Assembly: GCA_964396245.1 (NCBI GenBank) | Contig: CAYNEO010000019.1 | Coordinates: forward strand, 1 to 60,752 | Reading direction: 5' to 3' | Length of the DNA: 60,752 bases | From: CAYNEO01 sp964396245 | GTDB taxonomy: Bacteria > Zixibacteria > MSB-5A5 > GN15 > FEB-12 | Shown here: one piece after another, positions 25,614 to 33,781 of the stretch | Layout of the letters: each line of letters opens with the position of its first letter | How positions within the stretch are numbered: the first letter of the stretch is position 1 | Translations under genes and position numbers: made by a program | The notes under the pieces: generated by a model | The model's input: the letters and a program-made list of their open reading frames with translations, nothing else | The model's database searches: none | What the model was told of the DNA's origin: nothing

Positions 25614-25635
25614 TTTGTATGCACGGCAATACAAA
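25614..25635. promoter_or_regulatory. Second inverted repeat in the accC leader
   Basis: TTTGTAT (25614-25620) and ATACAAA (25629-25635) flank an 8-base spacer. It lies just after the expected transcription start and before the AGGAAGG ribosome binding site. It could be a second operator or an mRNA hairpin. Confidence 0.4.
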
Positions 25636-25661
25636 AAGGGGATTAGCAGGAAGGATTCGAT

Positions 25662-27128
25662 TTGTTTAAGAAAGTACTGATAGCCAATCGGGGCGAGATT
25701 GCCCTGCGGGTAATCCGCGCCTGTCGCGAACTGGGTCTGAAGACCGTGGCGGTCTATTCCGAGGCCGACCGCGATGCCCTTCATGTCCGTTTTGCCGACG
25801 AAGACGTCTGCATAGGCAACCCACCGGCGAACGAATCATACCTTGACTACAAACGAATCATTGCAGCCGCCGAAGTAACCAACGCGGGCGCTATCCATCC
25901 GGGTTACGGATTCCTGGCCGAAAATGCCGATTTCGCGGAGATTTGCGAATCATGCGGCATCGTGTTTATCGGTCCGGAGCCGGAACAAATCCGTCAGATG
26001 GGCGACAAAGCCATGGCCAAGGAAGTTATGAAAAAGGCCGGTGTGCCGGTTATTCCCGGTTCGGACGGTATTGTCGCGACATTCTCCGATGCCGCTGAGA
26101 TTGCCGAAGAAGTCGGCTATCCAGTCATCCTGAAAGCCGTAGCCGGCGGCGGCGGCAAAGGCATGCGGGTGTGCCGCGACGAAGCCGAGCTCGAGCGCGG
26201 GTATCACATCGCGTCCACCGAGGCGGCCAATGCGTTTTCGAACCCCGACCTGTATCTAGAAAAAGTTATTGTCAAGCCGCACCATGTCGAGATCCAGTTG
26301 ATGGCCGATTCGCACGGTAATGTCTATCATTTCGGCGAGCGTGACTGCTCCATTCAGCGCCGTCACCAGAAACTGATAGAGGAAACGCCGTCGCCGTTGA
26401 TGACGCCGGAACTGCGTCAGCGGATGGGCGCGGCGGCTATCAAAGGTGCCCGGCAGGTCGGATACCGCGGCGCCGGAACGATTGAATTTCTCGTCGATGA
26501 TGACCACAATTTCTACTTCATGGAAATGAACACCCGGATTCAGGTCGAGCACCCGATCACCGAGGAAGCCTACGAGGTCGACCTGGTGCAGGACCAAATA
26601 CGTGTGGCGCTGGGCGAAAAACTGACCTATCGGCAGGAAGATATCGTGCCGAAGTGGGCCTCGATCGAATGCCGGATCAACGCCGAAGATGTCGAAAAGG
26701 ACTTCCGTCCGTCGCCCGGCCAGATTCTGGCCATTCACGTTCCGGGCGGACCCGGCGTGCGGGTCGACAAAGCCGTGTATGCCGGGTATTTTATCCCGCC
26801 GTACTACGATTCCATGATTGCCAAGCTGATTGTCCGGGCGAGAACCCGGAACGAGGCTATCATAAAGATGCGGCATTGCCTGGAAGAATTTGTCGTTGAG
26901 GGAGTGCCGACGACAATTCCTTTCCACCAGGAAATTTTCAGGCATCCCGACTTCATCGCCGGGAAATACAGCACGGCCTTTCTGGAGACATCATTCAGGA
27001 ACGGCCGGAAAGCCGAAGCTGAACCGACCGAAGATACTGAGCCGAAACCGACGACAGAGGCGACCGATTCCGGAGACGCAAAGACCGAATCGGGCGAAAC
27101 TGTCACCGCCAATGAAAATAAACAATGA
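25662..27128 (+). CDS. accC: Biotin carboxylase subunit of acetyl-CoA carboxylase
   Basis: An ATP-grasp enzyme that carboxylates biotin on BCCP. The full family pattern is present: FKKVLIANRGEIALRVIRAC, HPGYGFLAENADFAE, glycine-rich GGGGKGMR, ERDCSIQRRHQKLIEE, and EMNTRIQVEHPITEE with metal- and bicarbonate-binding residues. The core ends near residue 447; a Glu/Thr-rich disordered tail of about 40 residues follows and is not standard. Start codon is TTG 25662 after AGGAAGG. The start of gcvH follows 15 bases after the stop, so the glycine cleavage genes may share its promoter. Confidence 0.96.
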   Translation: MFKKVLIANRGEIALRVIRACRELGLKTVAVYSEADRDALHVRFADEDVCIGNPPANESYLDYKRIIAAAEVTNAGAIHPGYGFLAENADFAEICESCGIVFIGPEPEQIRQMGDKAMAKEVMKKAGVPVIPGSDGIVATFSDAAEIAEEVGYPVILKAVAGGGGKGMRVCRDEAELERGYHIASTEAANAFSNPDLYLEKVIVKPHHVEIQLMADSHGNVYHFGERDCSIQRRHQKLIEETPSPLMTPELRQRMGAAAIKGARQVGYRGAGTIEFLVDDDHNFYFMEMNTRIQVEHPITEEAYEVDLVQDQIRVALGEKLTYRQEDIVPKWASIECRINAEDVEKDFRPSPGQILAIHVPGGPGVRVDKAVYAGYFIPPYYDSMIAKLIVRARTRNEAIIKMRHCLEEFVVEGVPTTIPFHQEIFRHPDFIAGKYSTAFLETSFRNGRKAEAEPTEDTEPKPTTEATDSGDAKTESGETVTANENKQ

Positions 27129-27143
27129 ACTGGGAGGTACCCC

Positions 27144-27527
27144 GTGGACGTACCGGCTGAACTGAAATACACCAAGGAACATGAATGGGTGAAGGTCGAC
27201 GGTAATACCGCCATAATCGGTATTACCGACTACGCGCAGGGAGAACTCGGAGATATCGTATTTGTAGAACTTCCGGAGATCGGGGCCGAAGTCAAGCAGT
27301 TGGATTCATTCGGGACGATCGAGGCCGTCAAGGCGGTCTCGGACATGTACTCACCCGTGAGTGGAAAAGTCATCGGGATTAATTCGGCCGTCGAGGAGGA
27401 TCCGATGGTTATCAACCGGGATCCGTATGGCGAGGGATGGATGCTCAAGGTAGAAGTGTCCAATCCCGCGGAGCTGGATCAACTGCTCGACGCCGATGGT
27501 TATCAGAAGTTGCTCGCCGAAGCGTGA
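27144..27527 (+). CDS. gcvH: Glycine cleavage system H protein
   Basis: The lipoyl carrier that shuttles the aminomethyl group between P, T and L proteins. Typical segments are LKYTKEHEWVKVDG and GITDYAQGELGDIVFVELPE; the lipoylated lysine is K63 in GTIEAVKAVSD. Length 127 aa is standard. Start codon GTG 27144 follows GGGAGG. It is followed by gcvPA after about 40 bases. The T protein (gcvT) and lipoamide dehydrogenase are not in the window. Confidence 0.97.
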   Translation: MDVPAELKYTKEHEWVKVDGNTAIIGITDYAQGELGDIVFVELPEIGAEVKQLDSFGTIEAVKAVSDMYSPVSGKVIGINSAVEEDPMVINRDPYGEGWMLKVEVSNPAELDQLLDADGYQKLLAEA

Positions 27528-27568
27528 TCGGACAACCGTGAATTAACATCGAGGAAACGAAGTCACAC

Positions 27569-28930
27569 ATGCCGTACATACCGAATACCGACGATGACCG
27601 TCGGAAAATGCTGGACAGGATAGGGGTGGCCAGTTTTGAGGAACTGATCGACGGGATTCCGGACGAGTTGCGCCTCAAACGGCCGCTCGATATCCCGGCG
27701 CTGTCCGAGATGGAACTGCTGCAAGAGATCGAGGCGCTGTCGAATCAGAACAAGGGCGGCTTGACCTGTTTTGCCGGCGGCGGCGTCTACGATCATTTTA
27801 TACCTTCTGCGGTCGGCGCCATTATCAGTCGCCCGGAGTTCATGACCGCTTACACGCCGTATCAGGCCGAGGTTTCGCAGGGCACTCTCCAGGTAATCTA
27901 CGAGTTTCAGACACACATCTGTCGGTTGACCGGCATGGACGTAGCCAATGCATCCATGTATGACGGTGCGACGGCATCGGCTGAAGCTCTGGTGATGGCA
28001 TCGAGCGTCACCCGTCGGAATAAAATCGTCATCTCTGAAGCCGTCAATCCGCTGTACCGCGAAGTGATCGAAACGTATTTCAGCGGTCGCGATGTCCAGC
28101 TGGTGACGGTGCCGATAAAGGACGGTCGAACGGACCTGAATCGGATCGAAGACGTGATTGATGAAAACACCGCCTGCCTGCTGATTGCACAGCCCAACTT
28201 TTTCGGGCTGCTCGAAGATATCGAACCGGCGGAGAAAATGATCCACAAGGTCGGCGGCAAACTGGTGATGGCGGTTGATCCGATTGCGCAGGCAATCCTG
28301 AAAACGCCAGGCGACTGGGGCGCTGATCTCGTGGTCGGTGAAGGTCAGCCGCTCGGAATCTCGCTGTCATTCGGCGGGCCGCTGCTTGGCTTTTTTGCTG
28401 CGAAAAAAGATTTGGTGCGGAGTATGCCGGGACGAATCGCGGCGCGGACAAATGACGTGGATGGAAATACCGGGTTTGTGCTCACGCTTCAGACACGCGA
28501 ACAGCACATTCGTCGTGAACGGGCGACATCGAATATCTGCACGAACCAGGCGCTCTGCGCCACGGCGGCGTCGGTATACCTCAGCCTGATGGGCAAGACC
28601 GGCCTGAAACAGGTCGCCTTGCTGTCGGCCGAGCGTGCGCAGGCGGCGGCCGCGAAGTTGATCGAGATAGATGGATTCGAACCGTATTTCAAGGGGCCGT
28701 TCGTGCGCGAGTTCGCGGTCAAGACGCCGCAGCCGGCTCGAGAGATAATTCTGGCGATGATAGAACGACACATATTGCCGGGCATCGACGCCGGGCGATG
28801 GTACGAGGGAATGAATGACTGTCTCGTGGTGGCGCTCACCGAGAAGCGGTCGTTGGCAGAGATTGAGACTCTGGTGCATACCCTCAAGGAGTTAGCGAAC
28901 AGTGGTGTACTGTCCCGTCTGCAAAGTTAA
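27569..28930 (+). CDS. gcvPA: Glycine dehydrogenase (decarboxylating) subunit 1
   Basis: The alpha subunit of the two-subunit P protein, which decarboxylates glycine with PLP. It opens MPYIPNTDDDRRKML and contains LTCFAGGGVYDHFIPSAV, YTPYQAEVSQGTLQ and the family-typical ERATSNICTNQALCA near the end. The 453-aa length is normal. The PLP lysine is on subunit 2 (gcvPB at 30611). The two subunits are separated by three small genes, which is unusual; the first of these overlaps its last 29 bases. Confidence 0.95.
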   Translation: MPYIPNTDDDRRKMLDRIGVASFEELIDGIPDELRLKRPLDIPALSEMELLQEIEALSNQNKGGLTCFAGGGVYDHFIPSAVGAIISRPEFMTAYTPYQAEVSQGTLQVIYEFQTHICRLTGMDVANASMYDGATASAEALVMASSVTRRNKIVISEAVNPLYREVIETYFSGRDVQLVTVPIKDGRTDLNRIEDVIDENTACLLIAQPNFFGLLEDIEPAEKMIHKVGGKLVMAVDPIAQAILKTPGDWGADLVVGEGQPLGISLSFGGPLLGFFAAKKDLVRSMPGRIAARTNDVDGNTGFVLTLQTREQHIRRERATSNICTNQALCATAASVYLSLMGKTGLKQVALLSAERAQAAAAKLIEIDGFEPYFKGPFVREFAVKTPQPAREIILAMIERHILPGIDAGRWYEGMNDCLVVALTEKRSLAEIETLVHTLKELANSGVLSRLQS

Positions 28931-29261
28931 CTGGGACGATGAGACAACCGAATGCCCCGTTTGCGGTCGGGAATTGGCTGAGACGGAGGAAGAAGAGGTT
29001 GAGTGGATAATCCTGGGTAGTTTCGAGGACAAGCTGACGGCAGATTTCGCGGCGGAAACGTTGAAGTCGGCGAAAATTCCGGCGGCGCTGTTTTCGAAAT
29101 CAGGGTTCTTTGGTAACGTCGGGCTGCCGTTGAATCCGTTTTACAGCAGCTACGCGCCGCCTTATGAAATTGCCGTTCCCAAGGATTTCGCCGAAGAGGC
29201 GACGGAGACACTCAACATGGTACTGGGTGACAAGTGGTCCCCAAAGGAAAACACACGATGA
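28902..29261 (+). CDS. Zinc-ribbon protein with DUF2007-like domain (first copy)
   Basis: A 119-aa protein starting at GTG with a zinc ribbon (YCPVCKV ... CPVCGRE) followed by an acidic linker and a DUF2007-type alpha/beta domain (WIILGSFEDKLTADFAAETLKSAKI ... YEIAVPKDFAEEATETL). DUF2007 resembles signal-transduction PII-like or ACT-like small folds but has no established function. It overlaps gcvPA and is coupled by ATGA to the next gene, a related but divergent copy. It likely arose by tandem duplication. Confidence 0.8.
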   Translation: MVYCPVCKVNWDDETTECPVCGRELAETEEEEVEWIILGSFEDKLTADFAAETLKSAKIPAALFSKSGFFGNVGLPLNPFYSSYAPPYEIAVPKDFAEEATETLNMVLGDKWSPKENTR

Positions 29262-29653
29262 TTTGCCCGAAATGCAGATATGAATACCGTGACGGAATCA
29301 CTGTCTGTCCGGATTGCAACGAGCCGCTGGTTCACCAGTTGCACGAATCAAAAGGGTCGGCCGGTGCGGCCGCGGCGCCGGATGACACCTGGGTCACGAT
29401 TTGTTCTGTCGATGGCGCGATAATGGCGGAGATGGCCCGAGGGGCGCTGGACTCCAACAATATCCCGTCGACTATCGTGTCACGCGGTTTTACCGGACAC
29501 GGTAAACGATCCGCTTCTTCGAGCGGCCTTTCGATGATTCAGAGTGGCGCCGATGTAATCATGGTTCCGCGGCAATACCGCGAGGAAGCGTCGACCATAC
29601 TGGAAGCTATCCTCGGGGATGATTTTGATGAGATACAGGATGACCTACGATAG
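29258..29653 (+). CDS. Zinc-ribbon protein with DUF2007-like domain (second copy)
   Basis: A 131-aa protein with the same architecture as its upstream neighbour: ribbon CPKCRYEYRDGITVCPDCNE, an Ala-rich linker, then WVTICSVDGAIMAEMARGALDSNNI ... VIMVPRQYREEASTILEAIL. It starts at ATG 29258, overlapping the previous stop (ATGA). The next gene, the UGA-containing thioredoxin-like gene, starts 22 bases after its stop. Whether it handles zinc only structurally or binds a small ligand is unknown. Confidence 0.8.
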   Translation: MICPKCRYEYRDGITVCPDCNEPLVHQLHESKGSAGAAAAPDDTWVTICSVDGAIMAEMARGALDSNNIPSTIVSRGFTGHGKRSASSSGLSMIQSGADVIMVPRQYREEASTILEAILGDDFDEIQDDLR

Positions 29654-29675
29654 ATGGCAACACGATGGAGTGCGA

Positions 29676-30578
29676 ATGAAGACATCAACTGTGATTGTGA
29701 CAACTTTGTGGGCTGCCTTTCTGCTGACGGCGTTTGTGCCGGCGGTAGCGCAGACCGAGGCCCAAACCGGGGTCCAGGCAGAGATGAAAGCCGGTCCTGT
29801 GGCTCCGTTTGTGACCAGTGTGGATGAGGCGAAACAGGTAGCAGCCGAACGCGGCGAGAAGGCCTTGCTGCTATTCTACACCGACTGGTGAACGTGGTGT
29901 AAGCGCCTCGACACGGTCGTGTTGACAGATCAGAAAGTGATAGACTATTTCAGTAATCATATGGTTCTGGCGAAGCTCAATGCCGAACAGGATACCCTGG
30001 CGGCGGAGGAATATCACGTGATGGCGTATCCCATGCTGGTGATGATCAATCCCGACGGGACCGAAGTGGACCGGATAGTCGGGTACCTGCCGCCCGACGA
30101 ATTCCTGGAGACGCTGGACAATTACCAGCAGGGCATCGGCACTCTCGCCGACCTGCTTAAGCAGGCGGAAAGTTCCGAAGATCGGGGTATGTATTTTGAA
30201 ATCGCCGACAAATACAAGTACAGCGGTCGCAGTGATCAGGCTATCGACTGGTATGAAAAGGTAATCGACATGGGTGACCCGACCGATTCGCTGGCCGGCG
30301 AAAGCCGGATGGCGATGGCCGACATGCTGCGCCGCGCAAAGGACTACACCGCCGCCATAAACTCGTTTGACCAGATTATGAAAGACTTCCAGGGTACGGT
30401 ATTCGCCCAGGATGCGGAGATCTGGAAGGCTATCGTATACAAGCAAAAAGGCGATACCACAGCGGCGATTCTCGGTTTCCAGGAATACGTCGATCATTAT
30501 CCGGAGTCGGAGGATGCCGAGTACGCCAAAGAACAGATTGAGAAATTGCAGGGCAAGACGGACGAGAAGACAGATTAA
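29676..30578 (+). CDS. Predicted selenoprotein: exported thioredoxin-like/TPR protein with in-frame UGA
   Basis: A single reading frame of 300 codons interrupted only by TGA at 29889-29891. Residues 1-25 form a signal peptide ending AVA-Q. Residues about 45-160 are a thioredoxin fold: LLLFYTDW, then UGA, then TWCKRLD, and the cis-proline in YHVMAYPMLVMINPDG. In homologous folds the UGA position is the first cysteine of WCxxC, so the motif would be U-T-W-C. The remaining 140 residues are TPR-like (AIDWYEKVI ... AAINSFDQIM ... AAILGFQEYVDHYPES). A SECIS-like hairpin starts 16 bases after the UGA (29908-29925). ATG 29676 has GGAG upstream. Alternatives are a nonsense mutation or an assembly error. 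It sits between gcvPA and gcvPB; periplasmic redox activity is inferred, and selenocysteine insertion is not proven by the window because selA, selB, selC and selD are absent from it. Confidence 0.82.
29908..29925 (+). promoter_or_regulatory. SECIS-like hairpin downstream of the in-frame UGA
   Basis: UCGACAC (29908-29914) pairs with GUGUUGA (29919-29925): six Watson-Crick pairs plus one G-U. The apical loop is GGUC (29915-29918), 23 bases after the UGA. Bacterial SECIS elements place a small apical loop with a G in its first two positions about 16-37 bases after UGA, and the E. coli fdhF loop also contains GGUC. There is no bulged U as in fdhF, which is a caution. Confidence 0.7.
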
Positions 30579-30610
30579 CTCATCCGCAGTCTCTGAAAGA
30601 CATACACAGG

Positions 30611-32086
30611 TTGAGGACAACGAAAAAGAAAGCCGTGGAAGAAAAACTGTTGATCTATGAAAAATCGGTTCCGGGACGGACCGGATATACCCTGCCGAAA
30701 CTCGAGAAAAGCGCAGAAGAAATACTCTCTGCAATTCCGGCCGAGTATCACCGTCGGGAGGATGCCGCGCTGCCCGAGACAACCGAGGGCGAGGTGATGC
30801 GGCATTTCGTGGGCCTGTCGGTGAAAAATCATCACATCGAAAAGGGCTTCTATCCGCTCGGTTCGTGCACGATGAAGTATAACCCGAAGCTGAACGACAA
30901 GGCGGCTTCGTACCCCGGTTTTCTGGAACACCACCCGCTGTCGCCGTGCAGCAGCGCCGGCGGTATCCTGCAATTGATGTGGGATTTGAAGACATATCTC
31001 TTGGAGGTTTCCGGTTTTCCATCCATGTCGCTTCAGCCGGTAGCCGGGGCGCACGGTGAATTTGCCGGGTTGCTGATCATGCGGGCGTACCACGCCGAGC
31101 ACGGCAATAAACGCAATAAGATCATCATCCCGGATTCCGCGCATGGCACAAACCCGGCTTCTGTGGCCGCCCTCGGCTGGTCGACCGTCAAGGTTGCCGG
31201 TGACGAGAACGGCGTGATTCGGCCGGAGGCAGTGGCGAAAGTCATGGATGATACCGTGGCCGGGATCATGACCACCAACCCAAACACCCTCGGGCTGTTC
31301 GAGAAGCATATCAAGCAGATTATCGATATCGTGCACGAGAGGGGCGGGCTGATCTATATGGACGGCGCCAACCTGAATGCGCACATGGGCATTTTCCGCC
31401 CGGGTGATATCGGGTTCGACATCATGCATTTCAACCTGCACAAGACCTTTTCGACGCCGCACGGCGGCGGCGGTCCGGGCGCAGGCGCGATTGGCGTAAC
31501 AGCCGACCTGGATAAATATCTTCCGAAGCCGGTGCTGGAGAAAGACGCCGACGGCAAGTTGTTCTTCAACTATGACAGACCGAGTTCTATCGGCCGGATG
31601 GCGCACTTCTACGGCAACTTTGCCAACATGGTTCGAGCCTACGCTTACATTAAAACCATGGGCGGAAAGGGGCTTCGCGAAGTCTCCGAGAATGCCGTGA
31701 TCAACGCCAATTATCTGAAAGAACTCCTGCGTGAGGACTATGAGCTTCCATACCCGGCCCACTGCATGCACGAATTTGTGATTTCGGGAAGCCGGCAGAA
31801 GAAGCTGGGTGTCAAGACGCTCGACATTTCCAAGCGGATTCTTGATTTCGGTATGCACGCTCCCACGAATTATTTCCCGCTGATCGTGCCGGAGGCCATG
31901 ATGATCGAGCCGACCGAGACCGAAAGCCGCGAAACGCTCGACCGGTTCGCCGAAGTCATGAAACTCATCGCTCGCGAGGCGGAGACGGAACCGGATTTGG
32001 TAACATCGGCTCCCCATAACACGCCGGTCCGTCGGCTCGACGAAGTGACCGCGGCGCGAACGCTCGACGTCAACTACACCGGCTAA
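30611..32086 (+). CDS. gcvPB: Glycine dehydrogenase (decarboxylating) subunit 2
   Basis: The PLP-binding subunit of the two-subunit P protein. Key segments: LIYEKSVPGRTGYTLP, GFYPLGSCTMKYNPK, DSAHGTNPASV, and FNLHKTFSTPHGGGGPG with the PLP-Schiff-base lysine near residue 278. The start is uncertain: TTG 30611 is used; GTG 30635 would give a more typical N-terminus (VEEKLLIYEKS), but neither has a clear ribosome binding site. It follows the predicted selenoprotein by about 30 bases and ends at a strong terminator. Confidence 0.95.
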   Translation: MRTTKKKAVEEKLLIYEKSVPGRTGYTLPKLEKSAEEILSAIPAEYHRREDAALPETTEGEVMRHFVGLSVKNHHIEKGFYPLGSCTMKYNPKLNDKAASYPGFLEHHPLSPCSSAGGILQLMWDLKTYLLEVSGFPSMSLQPVAGAHGEFAGLLIMRAYHAEHGNKRNKIIIPDSAHGTNPASVAALGWSTVKVAGDENGVIRPEAVAKVMDDTVAGIMTTNPNTLGLFEKHIKQIIDIVHERGGLIYMDGANLNAHMGIFRPGDIGFDIMHFNLHKTFSTPHGGGGPGAGAIGVTADLDKYLPKPVLEKDADGKLFFNYDRPSSIGRMAHFYGNFANMVRAYAYIKTMGGKGLREVSENAVINANYLKELLREDYELPYPAHCMHEFVISGSRQKKLGVKTLDISKRILDFGMHAPTNYFPLIVPEAMMIEPTETESRETLDRFAEVMKLIAREAETEPDLVTSAPHNTPVRRLDEVTAARTLDVNYTG

Positions 32087-32107
32087 CCGATTGTTCTTGC
32101 CAACTTC

Positions 32108-32142
32108 AGCCGGTGCCCTAACTTAGGGCATCGGCTTTTTTA
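32108..32142 (+). terminator. Strong rho-independent terminator after gcvPB
   Basis: A 12-bp stem with one G-U pair: AGCCGGTGCCCT (32108-32119) against AGGGCATCGGCT (32125-32136), loop AACTT, then TTTTTT. It closes the accC-gcv operon. Confidence 0.93.
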
Positions 32143-32148
32143 ATTGAT

Positions 32149-33642
32149 ATGATTGTCTGTGAACATCTGACATACCGCTACCGGGACGCATCCGAACCGG
32201 CTATCAAGGACCTCTCGCTTCGTGTAGAGGACGGCGAGTCCGTATGCGTGATGGGGTCCAACGGCTCCGGCAAGTCCACTCTGGCGCGGATTTTAGCCGG
32301 TTTGCTGAAGCCGACCGGCGGGTCGGTCAAAATCGACGGCGAGCCCGCCGACAAGAGCGATGGTCGACCAAAAGTCGGCATGCTGTTCCAGAATCCGGAT
32401 AACCAGATGGTGGCGATGGTGGTTGACCAGGAAGTCGCCTTTGCACTGGAAAACCTGGCGTCGCCGCTTCCGGAGATGAAGCGACTGGTGGGCGAGTCGC
32501 TTGAAACATACGGCATCACCGAACTCGAGAACCGTCTGACCGCGGAGTTGTCGGGAGGGGAGAAGCAGCGAGTGGCGCTCGCCGCCGCGACAGTGTATCG
32601 TCCGCCCGTACTCGTCCTCGATGAGCCGGACTCGTTTCTCGACGAAGCCGGACGCCGACTACTCTGCAACGAGCTGGAGCGGATGCGCGAGACGATGCCG
32701 GAATTGATTGAAATCCGTGTGACGCAGTATCCGTATATCGCACGAAATTATCCGCGACTGCTGGTTATACATGAGGGTGAAGTCATTGCCGACGGGGAAC
32801 CATCGAAGATACTCGACGACGAGACATTTTGTCTGCGCGTCGGACTCAAGGGTTCTTCCCGAATGGGCGAGGCGGCCAACCACCAGGCTGATTTGCTGGT
32901 CAAGCCGGCCGAGATGAAATCGCGGCCCAACAAGATAATTCTCCGAAATGTTGATTTCGGGTACAGCCCCAGACAGTTGATTGCGCTGGGGGTGAGTCTC
33001 GAATTACAGACCGGTGAGATTGTCGGCGTTGTCGGGCCGACAGGCGCCGGCAAGAGCAGTCTCGGACTTGTGCTCAGCGGATTATTGCGGCCGGCTTCGG
33101 GGGAGTTGAGCTACACCGACGGCAATGGTCAGGTGCTGTCGCACGAGGCGAGACCGGGATGGGTGGCGGCCGTCCTCCAGCAGCCGGAGCGGCAATTCTT
33201 CTTGCCCACCTGTGCCAAAGAGATAGCATTCGGTCCGCAGAACCTCGGGCGACGCCTCTCCGATCAGGAAATCAGCGGCTTTCTGGAACTGGTCGGGCTG
33301 AGCCCGCAGAAATTCGCCGAAAGGGACCCGTTCTCGCTGTCGGTCGGTGAGAAGCGACGTCTGGCGTTCGCGGCGATTCTCTCCATGTCGCCGTCGTTCA
33401 CTATCTTCGACGAGCCGACTGCCAGCCTGGACCAGGAAGGCGTCGGTCGGTTTATAGGTCTGGCAAAGGCCCTGAAATCGCACGGGATGGGACTGGTCAT
33501 TATCACGCACGACAGCGAAGTCGTTCAAGCCGTTGCCGACCGCGTCATTTACCTGCCGGGTGACCGGCGTGTAGAGACTCTCGAAGTGTCAACACTCTTT
33601 TCGGACCCGCGCTATACCAGCGTACTGGCCAGACCCTCCTGA
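32149..33642 (+). CDS. Double ABC ATPase of the energy-coupling factor type
   Basis: A 497-aa protein with two tandem ABC domains, as in fused EcfA/CbiO proteins that power vitamin or metal uptake. Domain 1: Walker A GSNGSGKST, signature LSGGEKQR, Walker B VLVLDEP. Domain 2: Walker A GPTGAGKSS, signature LSVGEKRR (less canonical), Walker B FTIFDEP. No EcfT transmembrane protein or substrate-binding S component lies next to it, so the partners must be encoded elsewhere. It starts 7 bases after the gcvPB terminator. Substrate unknown; proximity to biotin-dependent acc genes is not evidence for biotin. Confidence 0.85.
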   Translation: MIVCEHLTYRYRDASEPAIKDLSLRVEDGESVCVMGSNGSGKSTLARILAGLLKPTGGSVKIDGEPADKSDGRPKVGMLFQNPDNQMVAMVVDQEVAFALENLASPLPEMKRLVGESLETYGITELENRLTAELSGGEKQRVALAAATVYRPPVLVLDEPDSFLDEAGRRLLCNELERMRETMPELIEIRVTQYPYIARNYPRLLVIHEGEVIADGEPSKILDDETFCLRVGLKGSSRMGEAANHQADLLVKPAEMKSRPNKIILRNVDFGYSPRQLIALGVSLELQTGEIVGVVGPTGAGKSSLGLVLSGLLRPASGELSYTDGNGQVLSHEARPGWVAAVLQQPERQFFLPTCAKEIAFGPQNLGRRLSDQEISGFLELVGLSPQKFAERDPFSLSVGEKRRLAFAAILSMSPSFTIFDEPTASLDQEGVGRFIGLAKALKSHGMGLVIITHDSEVVQAVADRVIYLPGDRRVETLEVSTLFSDPRYTSVLARPS

Positions 33643-33689
33643 TTTTTGTCCCGCATCTGTTTTCACAGCCGCTTTTTTCGCCCGATAAC

Positions 33690-33717
33690 TTGACAGCCCG
33701 GCGTGAGTCCTTATATA
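33690..33717 (+). promoter_or_regulatory. Strong sigma70 promoter of the pyr operon
   Basis: A perfect TTGACA (33690-33695), a 16-base spacer and TATATA (33712-33717). The leader to pyrR is about 190 bases, long enough to hold the PyrR-type hairpin at 33782-33814. Confidence 0.75.
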
Positions 33718-33781
33718 TGACAGGCAACCGGAGCGCTCGCGGGTACCTGATAGCGGGTAGCCATGAATACGGGGCTCACAA

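Noticed and set aside
29889..29891. Plain nonsense mutation (pseudogene) reading of the UGA
   Set aside because: Both sides remain intact over more than 200 codons, the UGA lies at a catalytic cysteine position and a SECIS-like hairpin follows; sequencing error cannot be fully excluded from this window alone.
29871..31022. A 383-codon open frame on the minus strand over the UGA region
   Set aside because: It overlaps the thioredoxin-like and gcvPB genes, has no family features and fits a shadow in a GC-rich sequence.
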